A DNA stretch of 23,230 nucleotides from positions 1-23,230 of the forward strand of contig JAIVFH010000380.1 of assembly GCA_025765595.1 (NCBI GenBank), written 5' to 3'. Each line of letters begins with the position of its first letter. Positions within the stretch are counted from its first letter, which is position 1. Below are positions 1-8,898 of this stretch, piece after piece. Made by a program: the position numbers and the translations under genes. Source of the stretch: Obelidium mucronatum (Eukaryota; Chytridiomycota; Chytridiomycetes; Chytridiales; Chytriomycetaceae). The notes under the pieces are model-generated. The model saw nothing but the letters and a program-made list of their open reading frames with translations. It ran no database searches and was not told the origin of the DNA.

Positions 1-446
1 AATTGTGACATTATCGATCAAATCCACGTCCATAGCGGCTGCTTTGACAAAATTAGAACAAACAAAGCCATCAACCACGCACACACACTCACGGTTGTTG
101 CTTGACTTGACGACGACTCGCAGGGGTGTTTAGATGACACACCGAGAGCGAGCAGCGCCGCCAGCGCGCAGCCCGGGTCGAGCGTCGAATCGGCGTCGCT
201 TTCCTCGAACAAGAAACACGCGGCGCTGAGGCCGCTCGATGGTCGCGGGATGGTTGCGGGCAGGTGGAGGCTGAGTTGGTCGGACGGCGTGGCGTCGAAG
301 CGCGGCGCGAGCGTCTGCTTGACGGCGCGGATCGCATCGGCGACGTTAGTCAGCGGATCGGCGCGCGGCGCGCCGAGTGCGTCAAAGTGCGTCTTGATCT
401 TGAGGGGCGGGTTGCTGTCGTGCCTGACAAAGAAGGCGAGGTTCAT
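1..446 (-). CDS. Crinkler (CRN)-like protein, N-terminal exon, gene runs off the left edge
   Basis: The first ATG is at 446, directly preceded by an in-frame TAA. The open exon runs to about 93, where a GTGAGT donor follows (an alternative donor, GTGCGT, lies 10 nt further on). The exon encodes about 118 residues. It looks like the ubiquitin-like header of Crinkler proteins: a leading hydrophobic strand (LAFFVRHD), a helix of the type NVADAIRAVKQ followed by F-x5-DQLSLHLP, and a final LDP...KHP element. CRN proteins in oomycetes and chytrids carry this header in front of variable C-terminal domains and act as effectors or in intragenomic conflict. The C-terminal domain would lie beyond the window, so its activity cannot be read. 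The exon is much more GC-rich than its flanks. Alternatives are a generic ubiquitin-like fold or an unrelated lineage-specific protein. Confidence 0.45.
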
Positions 447-981
447 TTAAATGGTGTTTCACATTGATTCTGTTTCAGAAAAGGTTGGACCAGAACCGAA
501 TGATTTACTGCCTTCGCGGACTGGGTTGAAATGACTGCCTGAATGACTGCCAAAAATGGTGTCTCGTTAACAGATTTCTGCTCGCCGACAGAAGATTCCA
601 CTTTCACGTCGTCCTCGTCTTGATTGTCATGTCTATTTTTCTCATCATCATATAAACGAATAGTTGTGCTGGTATGCGTCTGCAGAGAATCCGGCGAAGC
701 ACCCCACCTCATTCTGTTTATTGAATTTATTTTGACGGGATGCCACTTCTCCCGTCTCTCAAATCGCTCAATCTTCAAAGAAGCCATCCTCCACCAAAGA
801 ACAAAAAGAAGGCAGACGGATGTAAAGAAGGGACTCACTAATTCGATCCGTTGCTGCCCGCCCGTGTTCAAAGCGTAGATAAGACTGCACGTGCAGTTGT
901 CTTTTTTGGGCATTTGAAATTGCGTCATTTCCAGCATTTCAGTTTCAGATTCCAAAAAAACACCACCACGCACTCTGACCA
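447..981. other. Intergenic region with an unconfirmed minus-strand reading frame
   Basis: This gap separates the divergent Crinkler-like gene and the bZIP gene, so it should hold both promoters. A minus-strand frame stays open for about 179 codons from 982 to 443 and holds internal ATGs near 955 and 785. Part of it reads as a plausible charged protein (the stretch DDEKNRHDNQDEDD near 620). A GTGAGT donor-like site lies at about 839 on the minus strand. No family was recognised, and a real gene here would end within the start codon of the Crinkler-like gene. It is most likely promoter and 5' UTR sequence, but a small spliced gene cannot be excluded. Confidence 0.3.
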
Positions 982-2215
982 ATGGAACAGTTTGACTGGC
1001 TCGTCAGCGGATCGTCGTCCTCGTCCTCCGCGTACGACAACAGCGGCAGCGGCGACAAGGACTCGTGGCTGCATCTGTCGAGTCTGATGCTCGAGGGTCT
1101 CGATGAAGAGGCGGTTGATCTCGACGACCTCGCGGCGTCGCGCGCGTTCTCGTCGGCAACGACCGAGAGCGACGCCGCTTCGAACGGCGGCGCCAAGCAG
1201 AAGCAGCCGGCGGTGAACGGCAACAACAGCGCCAGCACCAACCAGCTGTCTGTCAGCCAGATGGCCATCGCCACGCAGCAGGCCATCCTGGCGTCCTCGC
1301 TGCTCGCGAACCACTCGTACCTGTCCGCGCTGCACGGCGATCACTCGCAGTCGCAGACCAGCAGCAGCAGCAGCAGCAACCCGATGGCGATGCTGCCGCT
1401 GCCCATGCCGCACCCCCACTTGTTCCCCACGCTGCCCATGATGGGCCACGCCGCCGCTGTGATGCCAAATCAAATGCCCAATCAGAAGGCGCCGCCGCCC
1501 GCGCCCGTCAAGACGGAGTCGGAAATCGACAAGCGCCGTCGCAACACGGAGGCTTCTGCGAGGTTCAGGGCAAAGAAGAAGCAGAAGCAGGAGCAGATGG
1601 AGCAGTCGACAAAGATGCTGAACGACAAGGTCGAGGCGCTCGAGCGGCGGCTGCAAGGTGTGTGGGGGCAGGAGTGTATTACTAATTCCACAGAGTAGCT
1701 AAGCTTTTTGGGTCTTATAGAGTATGAAATGGAAATACAGATGTTGAGGCAGGAAGTAGAGGCAAAAGAAGGCTCGAGCAAGAAGCGATTACGCGAGCTT
1801 TATGAATCAGTGAGTGTTTTTGGTGTTTGTCTCGTTTTTTTTTTTTTGGCTGACCCGGTACTAGAACGGACTCCAATTCAACGAAGGAATGGCAGCAGCT
1901 GGTCAAGGAATTGAACGGACGTTGATGAATCTTGGAAACAGTAGTTCTTCTCTCAGTGGATTGGTATTTGATGACGATGACTCGGACAGCATGAAGGGGG
2001 AATCATTAACGGACTTGATTGGTCTCGACTTGCCTCAAGATTTCAAGTTCAGAAAGGATAGCTCAGCGGCGTCTGCGGCATTAGCTGCTGCTGCTGCTCT
2101 TGCCTCTGTTGGAGAACCGGTTTCAGTAGGTCGACGGGCTTCAACGTCACCTGCCGCGAATGGATTGTCGTCATCAAGCTCTTCTACAACAGCAAAGAGA
2201 CAGAGAAGAAAGTAG
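982..2215 (+). CDS. bZIP transcription factor, Cys3/Zip1/MetR-like
   Basis: Three exons, 982-1657, 1721-1809 and 1865-2215, join in frame to give 371 residues. The basic region at about residues 184-205 contains the invariant bZIP asparagine and arginine in NTEASARFRAKKK. It runs into a leucine zipper (MLNDKVEALERRLQ, continuing in exon 2). The signature N-x2-ASARFR-x-KKK is that of fungal sulfur and amino-acid regulators such as Neurospora CYS-3, fission yeast Zip1 and related Gcn4-class factors; which pathway it controls here is inference. Residues 1-180 are low-complexity (serine runs, QTSSSSSSN) with an acidic patch (EEAVDLDDL), a likely activation domain. The intron at 1658-1720 has a perfect TACTAAT branch site. 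The third exon encodes an acidic and alanine/serine-rich tail. Exon 1 is markedly GC-rich. Confidence 0.85.
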
Positions 2216-2429
2216 ATTATATTATTGATGTTGGTGTGAAATCCGTGATTTCATATTTTGTTTTTTCGTTGCCCTATTTGCTCTCTGTATATCGTATCGT
2301 AATCGTGTTGAATTTTGGTGAAATGGTGGGTAATCGGTTTGGCCCAAAATAAAAAAGTCAGTGCAGTGCTTCTTGTAAATAATTGTAATTGAAATCCCTT
2401 TTTTATTTACCCACACAACTGGAGACGAT
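2216..2429. terminator. Convergent 3' ends of the bZIP and IMP4 genes
   Basis: The two genes converge here. An AATAAA-type poly(A) signal for the bZIP gene lies at 2348-2353 on the plus strand. One for IMP4 lies at 2402-2407 on the minus strand, seen as TTTATT on the plus strand. The signals are crossed so closely that the two 3' UTRs may overlap. No other gene is visible in the interval. Confidence 0.5.
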
Positions 2430-3672
2430 TTAAAGCATAAGTTTTCCCTTTCTCGCAGCATTGGAGTATGGTCTATTGACCCATTCTGTATCGGCGGTCG
2501 CTTCATCTTCGACTGTTCCCAACTTAATTTCGTAACCCCTCATTTCAAACCGAGGTCCAACTTCTGATAGAGTCACGTCTTTTCCCATCTTATAGAACAC
2601 ATGATGTCTTTGAAAAAAAGTGATTGAGGCCATTAATAACATGTCAAAGAGGAAATAAAAATCAAAAAATAAAAAATAAAAAAATAAAAATAAAAAATAA
2701 AAAAAAATAAAAACAGTTTCAATACCTGAAAGAAATAAAATCCGCATCGTTTGAAAACGTCATTACACGTTTACTATCTTCTTTTGGAACAGGGAACAAG
2801 TATTTCAAGATGTTTTGGAATCGATTTCCCAATTTTGAGTTGAAGTTGTTGAATATCAAGTGAGGGAATTGTTCAGAGACAGTCCCGCGATCGGGAATGT
2901 CGTGTCGGAGGACAACGTTGTGTAAGGAGAAGTAGGCCGTTGGACCGTAAGGGAAGTGGGAAATAATGAGACCGTCTACAAAAAAAAAAAAAAAATTGAG
3001 TAAGAATACAATTCCTTCACATTCAAGTTGTCAACTCAGCATTTTACCTGGCTGTCCACGATGCTCATGGAGAATTACTAAATCTGTTACTTCATTGGCA
3101 CGACAAGCATCACAGATTTCCTTCATGACGTAACCACCTCTATTGATTCTCTGAGCATTGGGAAATACAAGACGCATTTCCTAGAATTGAGCCTGGTATT
3201 AATTGAACTTGGAACGACTTTCTCTGCAAAATTAGAATACCTTTGCAAATTGTTGAAGTCGACTGCTTGGATCTCTGGAAGTAGTAATCAACACTTTTGG
3301 ATCACTAGATCCAGCACGGGAGTATTCATCGTCGATATGTGTTGTAGGGGCTGTGTCAAAGAGGTGTAAGCAACCACAGTCTGGCACGCACTGTACGCCC
3401 AAGTTCTCACCAGCCTGCGCCTCATCGAAAAACAAATCCTTCTTCAACGCTGTTGCTTCTTTCCGCAAATCACTTGGGATCGCCCGGCCAGCTGTTTCAA
3501 AAAAAAAACCCAAGGTCAAAACTACCCCCCCTTCCCTTGCCTCCGCAATCCGCCCCACACCTTCTAGGGCTTCTCTGATCCGTGTCTTGCGTTCGTGGAT
3601 GGTTTTATCTTTCGCCTCGAGAGACTTCTTGTACAGATATTCCCTTCTGAGTCGAGTGTTGTGTCGGTCCAT
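2430..3672 (-). CDS. IMP4: IMP4, U3 snoRNP / small-subunit processome protein
   Basis: Six exons on the minus strand (3561-3672, 3411-3491, 3241-3350, 3048-3180, 2726-2975, 2430-2607) join in perfect phase to give 287 residues, close to yeast and human IMP4 (about 290). The N-terminus [14 protein letters not shown] and the core [18 protein letters not shown] are diagnostic. The Brix domain follows with [33 protein letters not shown] and, near the end, [18 protein letters not shown]. In other eukaryotes IMP4 works with IMP3 and Mpp10 in the nucleolus to load U3 snoRNA on the pre-18S rRNA. The last intron (2608-2725) carries a long A/T tract. The start lies 78 bp from the divergent mS34 start. 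Confidence 0.96.
2655..2713. repeat. A/T-rich low-complexity tract inside the last IMP4 intron
   Basis: About 60 bases consist of alternating AAAAAT/TAAAAA units. On the minus (sense) strand it is a T-rich run between the GTATTG donor and the TTTCAAAG acceptor of the last IMP4 intron. It reads as an expanded polypyrimidine region. It is prone to replication slippage, and no other role is seen. Confidence 0.7.
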
Positions 3673-3750
3673 ATTTGATTTTTTTTTTTTTGATAAACGA
3701 AAGAAAAAAAAAAAAAAAAAAAGAAAGAAAAAAAGAGAGTTAACATTATT
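3673..3750. promoter_or_regulatory. 78-bp bidirectional promoter between IMP4 and mS34
   Basis: The start codons of IMP4 (minus, 3672) and mS34 (plus, 3751) are 78 bp apart, so both 5' UTRs and both core promoters must fit in this interval. It is dominated by poly(dA:dT): a T run at 3679-3690 and an A run at about 3704-3722. Such tracts exclude nucleosomes and are common in fungal housekeeping promoters. No TATA box was recognised. Confidence 0.55.
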
Positions 3751-4261
3751 ATGGCTTCAGTAATCCGTGCAAAGTGGGGCACACACCCATCATTCCTCAA
3801 CGCCCTGTCCAACAAGCGCACCCTGTTTGATGCTTTGGCGCCGTTAGCCCCGAATAATGCTGTTGTTGGAGCCAAAGTTGTGCCGACGGCCTGGATCAAC
3901 AAGGGCATCGAAGGATCGTTTTGGACGATTACAAGTGCTTCTTTCACGCATGTGTGTGTTTCTTGTTGCTGTTTTTCTGTGTTGGCTTTCGGTTGAATAC
4001 GGTGGGGGGAGATTGCGGGGATGCTGATTGTGGTTTTTTTATACATTCATGCTAGGGATTTCGAGATGGCGTAGTTATGGGAGTGCGAACGTGGAAGGGT
4101 GAGTTAGAATTCTCAATCCTTTTTGGATGACGGGACTGATGTAACTGTTTTTGCTAGGCAAAGCTGATCCAAAGGCGGTTCAAATCAAGGACACAACTCG
4201 CTTCTCTTGGCGCTTATACACTGATCCCTCTGAAATTGCTCAACTGAAGAAGAAGCTGTAA
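3751..4261 (+). CDS. Mitochondrial small-subunit ribosomal protein mS34
   Basis: Exons 3751-3951, 4056-4098 and 4158-4261 join to a 115-residue protein. The C-terminal part matches the core of the MRPS34 family: a W-x-I/L-T element (SFWTIT, residues 58-63), then a G-x2-W/R-GV-x-TW/F-KGK element (MGVRTWKGKAD), then a terminal W-R-L motif (FSWRLYTDP). Human mS34 has the equivalents YWRLTRV, KAWGILTFKGK and DWRLVP. The protein is much shorter than human mS34 (about 218 residues) because it lacks the extra N- and C-terminal segments. It should sit in the mitoribosomal small subunit. An AATAAA overlaps the stop codon (4260-4265). The first intron donor, GTGTGT, lies in a short GT repeat, so the exact junction may differ by a few bases. 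Confidence 0.65.
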
Positions 4262-4343
4262 TAAAGAAAATAATAACTTAATTTTTGGAAATGTAAATAA
4301 CTCTGTATCTCTCTTTTTTTTTTACTTTCTTCAACTCGCAATA

Positions 4344-5307
4344 ATGCTCTCACGATTCACACGTCTCGCCTACTCCACTGCAACAGCAACAGCCTCAGCC
4401 TCAGCGGCATCAACAAAGCCGAAACCAGTTGTGATTTCTCGGTTTTGGAAAGCTGCGTTTCCTGAAGAAAAGACGGATGGAATTCGCATCAAACTTGATG
4501 GACGAACACTCAAGAACCCTGACGGTGTTGAAGTTGTAGTACCAAAGAGCAATCGAATTCTTGCGAGTCTTGTTGCTGGGGAATGGGAAGAGTCGGATAA
4601 ATTACTCAAGTCCTCATCCTTGCCTATGGTGCGTTTTTTATTTAGTTTGTTACATCTACTCTGAATGAAAAGTTGCTGACAAAAGAGGACCGTCTGATCT
4701 TTCATTTTTTGGTAGACTTCAATTGCGGTGCGTGGTATCGAATTGCAAAAGTCGCCAGAAACTCGTGCAGGTGTCATTGACGTGATGTTCCGATACTTGG
4801 ATACAGACTCAATTCTGTACGTTACGTCTCTCACTTTTATATATACTATATATCTTTCTCTTGACCCCTTTATCCATTGCAATTTGACCCCACTTCAGAT
4901 ACATGCAGGACGATCACCAGAATCTGATTGACCTCCAAGAAAAGTACTGGCGTCCCATCATCAACTGGGCATCCGCGGAATTCCAAGTTCCAATTACACC
5001 AACCTTTGAAATCTTTAGCGTTCGTCAGACCCCGGAAGCGCTCACGAAGCTCAGGAAATACGTTGAATCATTGACTCCAATGCAGCTCGCTGCTTTTGAA
5101 CGCGCAGTGTTGAGTTCAAAGTCTTTCTTGATTGGGACGGCGATTTTGAAACGGGCAGTGACTGTGGACTTTGCGGTGAATGCGGCGAGAGTGGAAGTGA
5201 ACTTTCAGGTGCAAAAGTGGGGAGAAGTGTTGGACGCGCATGATGTCGATCATCAAGCTTTAAAGAGGGATTTGGGCAGTGTTACGTCCTGTTTGCTTGA
5301 TTATTGA
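4344..5307 (+). CDS. ATP12: ATP12, mitochondrial F1-ATPase assembly chaperone
   Basis: Exons 4344-4628, 4716-4816 and 4899-5307 give 264 residues, like human ATPAF2 (289). The first 25 residues are Ser/Thr/Ala-rich with arginines and no acids, a mitochondrial presequence. Diagnostic segments follow: SRFWKAAFPEEK, KLDGRTLKNPDG, LVAGEWEESDKLL, then, after the introns, SILYMQDDHQNLIDLQ and the W-RPIINWA helix. ATP12 binds the free alpha subunit of F1 in the matrix and holds it until it joins beta. The second intron separates the DTDS and YMQDD blocks of the highly conserved central helix region. A poly(A) signal is at 5327-5332, and the next gene starts only 57 bp downstream on the same strand. 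Confidence 0.92.
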
Positions 5308-5364
5308 TGGAACCAAACTCAATGAAAATAAAGTTTAAAAAAAAAGAAATAATTAATAAAATAG

Positions 5365-6536
5365 ATGCTTCGAATCTACGCCTGTCTAGCCCTCGCCACG
5401 TTCGTTTTCGCATTTGATGGCTCTGCGCCTTTCCTTATGGCTCAAGGAAAAGGTCAGGGAGGAGTCCTGCCTAAACTTCGGTATGCGAAGGGAGATCGTC
5501 GTCGTTGGTCGCTTTTTTTTTTCCGACTCTCCTAAAACCCACCCAATAGCCCTGCAGTATCCTTTGAAGAAGCCATCGAGAGTATTCCATGTTCTGAGGC
5601 AACGTTAATCTTCGATCAACCACACGTAAGGACGTTTTAAGCAGTGGTACAGACGTTTCGCTCAACAATCTCACATCAGGTCGATGCCTCAGATCTATCG
5701 CGATTTTCAGAGTCTTTTTCCGCGCTCAAAGTATTCTATTTTTTTTTTTTTTGCGCGCGCGTGGGGGGTTTTGTTTTACGTTGTGTGTTGATTTTCAACA
5801 CTTCAGGCAATGATGACTGCAGAATCGTCCATCGCGATTCCATATGCACGTGGCGACAACGCGGTGGAAGCCATTGTTAGTAAACTTCAGCAAAAGTGTG
5901 ATATTACTTCTCAGGTCAAGGCCGTGAAGGGTAATGTTTGGAAAAGGATCACAAAGACAAAATGCAACCACCTAAAGTATGCATCGTCGGGCGGTGATTT
6001 TAGGAAGTGACACGCTCTCTCTGAAAGATTCCAAGATATTCGTCTCGGAGCTGATGACTTTTGCTGGAAGTTTATCAAATCAACAAGTTGCAGCCTCAAC
6101 AAATGATGAGACCATGACTTCTTTAATTGAGCAAATCAAAAGTCTGACACCAAATCATGTTGTCATCTTCACTTCTTCAAAGCCAGCTGGACAGGTTTTG
6201 TGTCATTGTTTAATTTAGATTGTCCTGACTTCACTCACTTTCAGGGTCTTGCACGTCGTTCAGTCGGCAACACTGTTTCATCTTCAACAACCAATTCAAC
6301 ATTTGTTCCATTCAAGGACCGCACTTTTCTCCAAAAGTACGTCTTGTTCAACATGGGAGTGTTTGAAGGTTCAATTTCTCTGTTCTTGGTGTCTTGTGAG
6401 TATTCTGATGTTTTCGGTTTTACTTTCCTTTTCTAACCACATTTTCTTTTTTATGTTAGTTGTTTCCCTTATTGGAGTCAACCTCTTGAGATCTGTGCAA
6501 ACTCCGACAAAGTTTGAAGAACCTGCAAGACATTAA
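5365..6536 (+). CDS. BIG1/Voa1 (Ac45-like) V-ATPase assembly protein of the ER
   Basis: Seven small exons (5365-5480, 5550-5625, 5680-5730, 5807-5930, 6004-6194, 6245-6395, 6460-6536) join in phase to 261 residues. There is a signal peptide (MLRIYACLALATFVFAF) followed at once by the DGSAPFLM element; BIG1/Ac45 proteins have an equivalent N-terminal 'SPFLLFS'-like stretch. The lumenal part is poorly conserved. The C-terminus has one membrane span (VFEGSISLFLVSFVSLIGV) and a short cytosolic tail (SVQTPTKFEEPARH), the layout of the Ac45/BIG1/Voa1 family that helps build the V0 sector in the ER. Fungal BIG1 also affects cell-wall beta-1,6-glucan. Introns are 50-76 nt. It is a type I membrane protein. 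The family call rests on architecture and the C-terminal segment. Confidence 0.7.
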
Positions 6537-6742
6537 GTTTCGCTACCCCCTCGTTTTTTATCAATAATGCTCAGTCTGCGCGTTTTTAAATAAAAAAAGG
6601 GGTAGAGAGTTTTACATATGTGTTCTCTTTCAAAGAAATGGCGTTTATATTTGTCTGGGTATATTTCTTTTCCATTTGCAGCCAGCAAAAAAAATAAAAT
6701 TGATAATAATAATACAAGGGCGCTGACTTGCCAAAACCATAA
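6537..6742. other. Convergent intergenic spacer between the BIG1-like and CENP-L-like genes
   Basis: The 3' ends of the two genes face each other across about 206 bp. AT-rich stretches with AAATAAA-like poly(A) signals lie at about 6587-6593. No further gene is supported. Confidence 0.4.
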
Positions 6743-8728
6743 CTACACATTTGACAAACATGACAAGATTGTCAGCAAAACTTTGACTGGGATGACCTTC
6801 TCAAACGTGATTGATGGCCCACCACTTGATGATAGTGTTATAAATGCAGTTTTGATGCTAACAATTTGCATCTTGGGCAATGGTTTCCTCATGGCCATTG
6901 ATGTTACCCATGGAGTTGTTGATACAGGAAGGCTTGCAATACCTGGTAGCGTTGGTGGTATTTGCGACATCCTAGAAAAAAATTTTAGGTCAACATAAAA
7001 AACAACTTTACCCATGGATCACATACTTTTCTTTGAATTCCCTTAGTTGAACATTATTCAGTAGGATTTCAATTGAGCAGGGGTCATTTGAATTCTTTGC
7101 TAGATATACTGCCCCCAACAACGCCTTCTCTATACCACCACAGAGAAAACACGTGTTCATGATTGTCTCCATACCCATAGGGGTGATGGACAATTTTTCA
7201 ATCATGGCATTGAATTCAATATGGAACCACTGAAAAAGGGCATCTTGCAAATCGCGACTACCACTGACAAGTAGCAGGCCGTACTCTCTTGTTGGTTCGT
7301 CACTTGAGTTGTTGATTTGTTCAATCATTTTGGCTTGGACTGTGCCAAAAGTCATTGAGACAATATTGATGGAAATGCCTTGTTTGATCGGGGGGTTTCA
7401 AAAAAAAAGAAATTTAAAATTTTTTTTTCAGGGTTTATCATAGAATAAAACTAACCTAAATGATCATTATGGACAAAGGACACTTGAAAATCTTGCAACC
7501 TTATTGGATAAGACTTCCTTGTCCGTACAAGTTCGCTTGCAATGCTAACATGATTCGACAGTGTCCTAATCAATGACTGCTGGTAGTGTCGGAGAAGCCT
7601 GAAATCAAAGGTGACAGCATCTTGTATTTTAAATAACCTCCAACTGATGTTGTGAAGTACTAAAAATCAAAAAATTGATGATTTGGAGATTAACATACTT
7701 GGTAAATCTCTAAAAAAATTGAAGAAAAAAGACAAAACGTACCTGAAGCATTTGCAGCTAGAATATCAAATGCTACAAGAGAGAAATTTGGTAAGAAAAA
7801 ATAAATAAAAAGAGGTAAAAAACAAATCCTCTTCAGTAAACATGTGACTCACAAGTTGCCACAGGAACAAAAGATCTCAAATGCACTGATCTTTGTAATT
7901 CAGTTTTTTCCCTTAAAGAAGAAGAAGAAGAAGAAGAAGTTCTGAAACGCTGAGAATCCCGCCCTTCTGACTTTTGAGGTGACTTTTTAGTTTTCTTCAT
8001 CCACAATGGTATTGGTTTGCGATTTGCATCAAAAGCTTTGGAAAATGAATCTAAAACAAAAAATTTTGGGGCCGCTGTTTTAGATAAGGGTGCACTTTTT
8101 CTGAACCATTCGTGAGGACAACATGGGCACACACACACTCTCTCTCCTCGACACAGCAGAAAACCAACACAACACAACATCAAACGGAAATGTTTTTTTG
8201 GACAGGAAAAAAAAAGACAACTCAACTATTTACAACGGGATTTTGATTCACACTTTGGTTTGAATCTGGTTGATCTAGCTCTGGGGTCAACCGCAAAAAG
8301 TGAGTCCTGCCACCGCCACCGGTAGAATGACGGCCGCCACTGATAAAAGCCTCTGGTTTCAAACCCACGTTAACAGAGCGACCTGGAACTGTAACGTCGT
8401 GAGCAGCTGTGTCTTGCGCACTCTCCGACTCGGGAGTCAAGAGAGCTTTCGTTCGGCTCGGAGAAGATGTGATGACACCACACAAAGATGCGTTTCTGTA
8501 GGCAACGTTGGCCAGCGCTTGTTTTAGCGGAAGCAGTAGTGGCGGTGGGGACGATGGCGGTGGTGGCGAGGACTGGCCGGGCGGTGTTGGGCCTGGCACA
8601 GCAGAGGTGCTACGACTGTATAGGGGATACTGCACTTCCATGGTGTAGGGGCTAGGAGTGGGGCAGGGAAGCATGGACAGAGAGCTATTTTTAGGACAAA
8701 ATTTTTCCGGTTGCTCGTTTTTCCTCAC
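6743..8728 (-). CDS. CENP-L-like inner kinetochore protein (Iml3/Fta1 counterpart)
   Basis: The proposed exons on the minus strand are 8254-8728, 7853-8050, 7743-7772, 7456-7659, 7027-7378 and 6743-6971, all in phase (495 residues). The 30-nt third exon joins to HNISWRLFKIQ, like the QWTLYSLTPLY start of the human CENP-L fold. Later blocks match in order: LFQWFHIEF (human WFQKTFDCY), then a C-terminal hydrophobic pattern IVSIKTAFITLSSSGG...VKVLLTILSCL that mirrors the human ending. CENP-L pairs with CENP-N in the CCAN at the centromeric nucleosome. The first 160 residues are proline/serine-rich and disordered. The junction between exons 1 and 2 (203-nt intron, weak GTGTGA donor) is the least certain, so the gene could start further downstream. 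The two terminal exons are the better-supported part. Confidence 0.6.
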
Positions 8729-8898
8729 AACGAAAAAAGGGAAAAAAAACCCCCCCTTGTTTGTCTTGTTTTATTTTGGGAGAGAAGTAAAATGTCCAGC
8801 ACCTCTTTGTGTTCGGTGAGATTGCGTGTAATCGCATCGCGTGGATCATCAGAGGCAAAAGGAAAAGGGTTTTCTAGAAACGAATTATTTGGAATAAA
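8729..8898. promoter_or_regulatory. Divergent promoter, 170 bp, between the CENP-L-like and FAM47-motif genes
   Basis: Two proposed start codons point away from each other (8728 minus, 8899 plus). The interval has an A run and a C run (AAAAAAAACCCCCCC near 8743-8757) and a stretch of mixed composition. The assignment depends on both start codons being right, and the minus one is uncertain. Confidence 0.35.

Noticed and set aside
925..1656. Minus-strand 243-codon frame opposite bZIP exon 1
   Set aside because: It is Leu/Arg-rich shadow coding caused by the high GC of the bZIP exon; the plus strand has a diagnostic basic-zipper domain.
6618..6998. Plus-strand frame of 126 codons with a hydrophobic segment
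   Set aside because: The opposite strand carries the last CENP-L-like exon with a strong TTTTTTCTAG acceptor, correct phase and a family-like C-terminus. The plus frame is its shadow.
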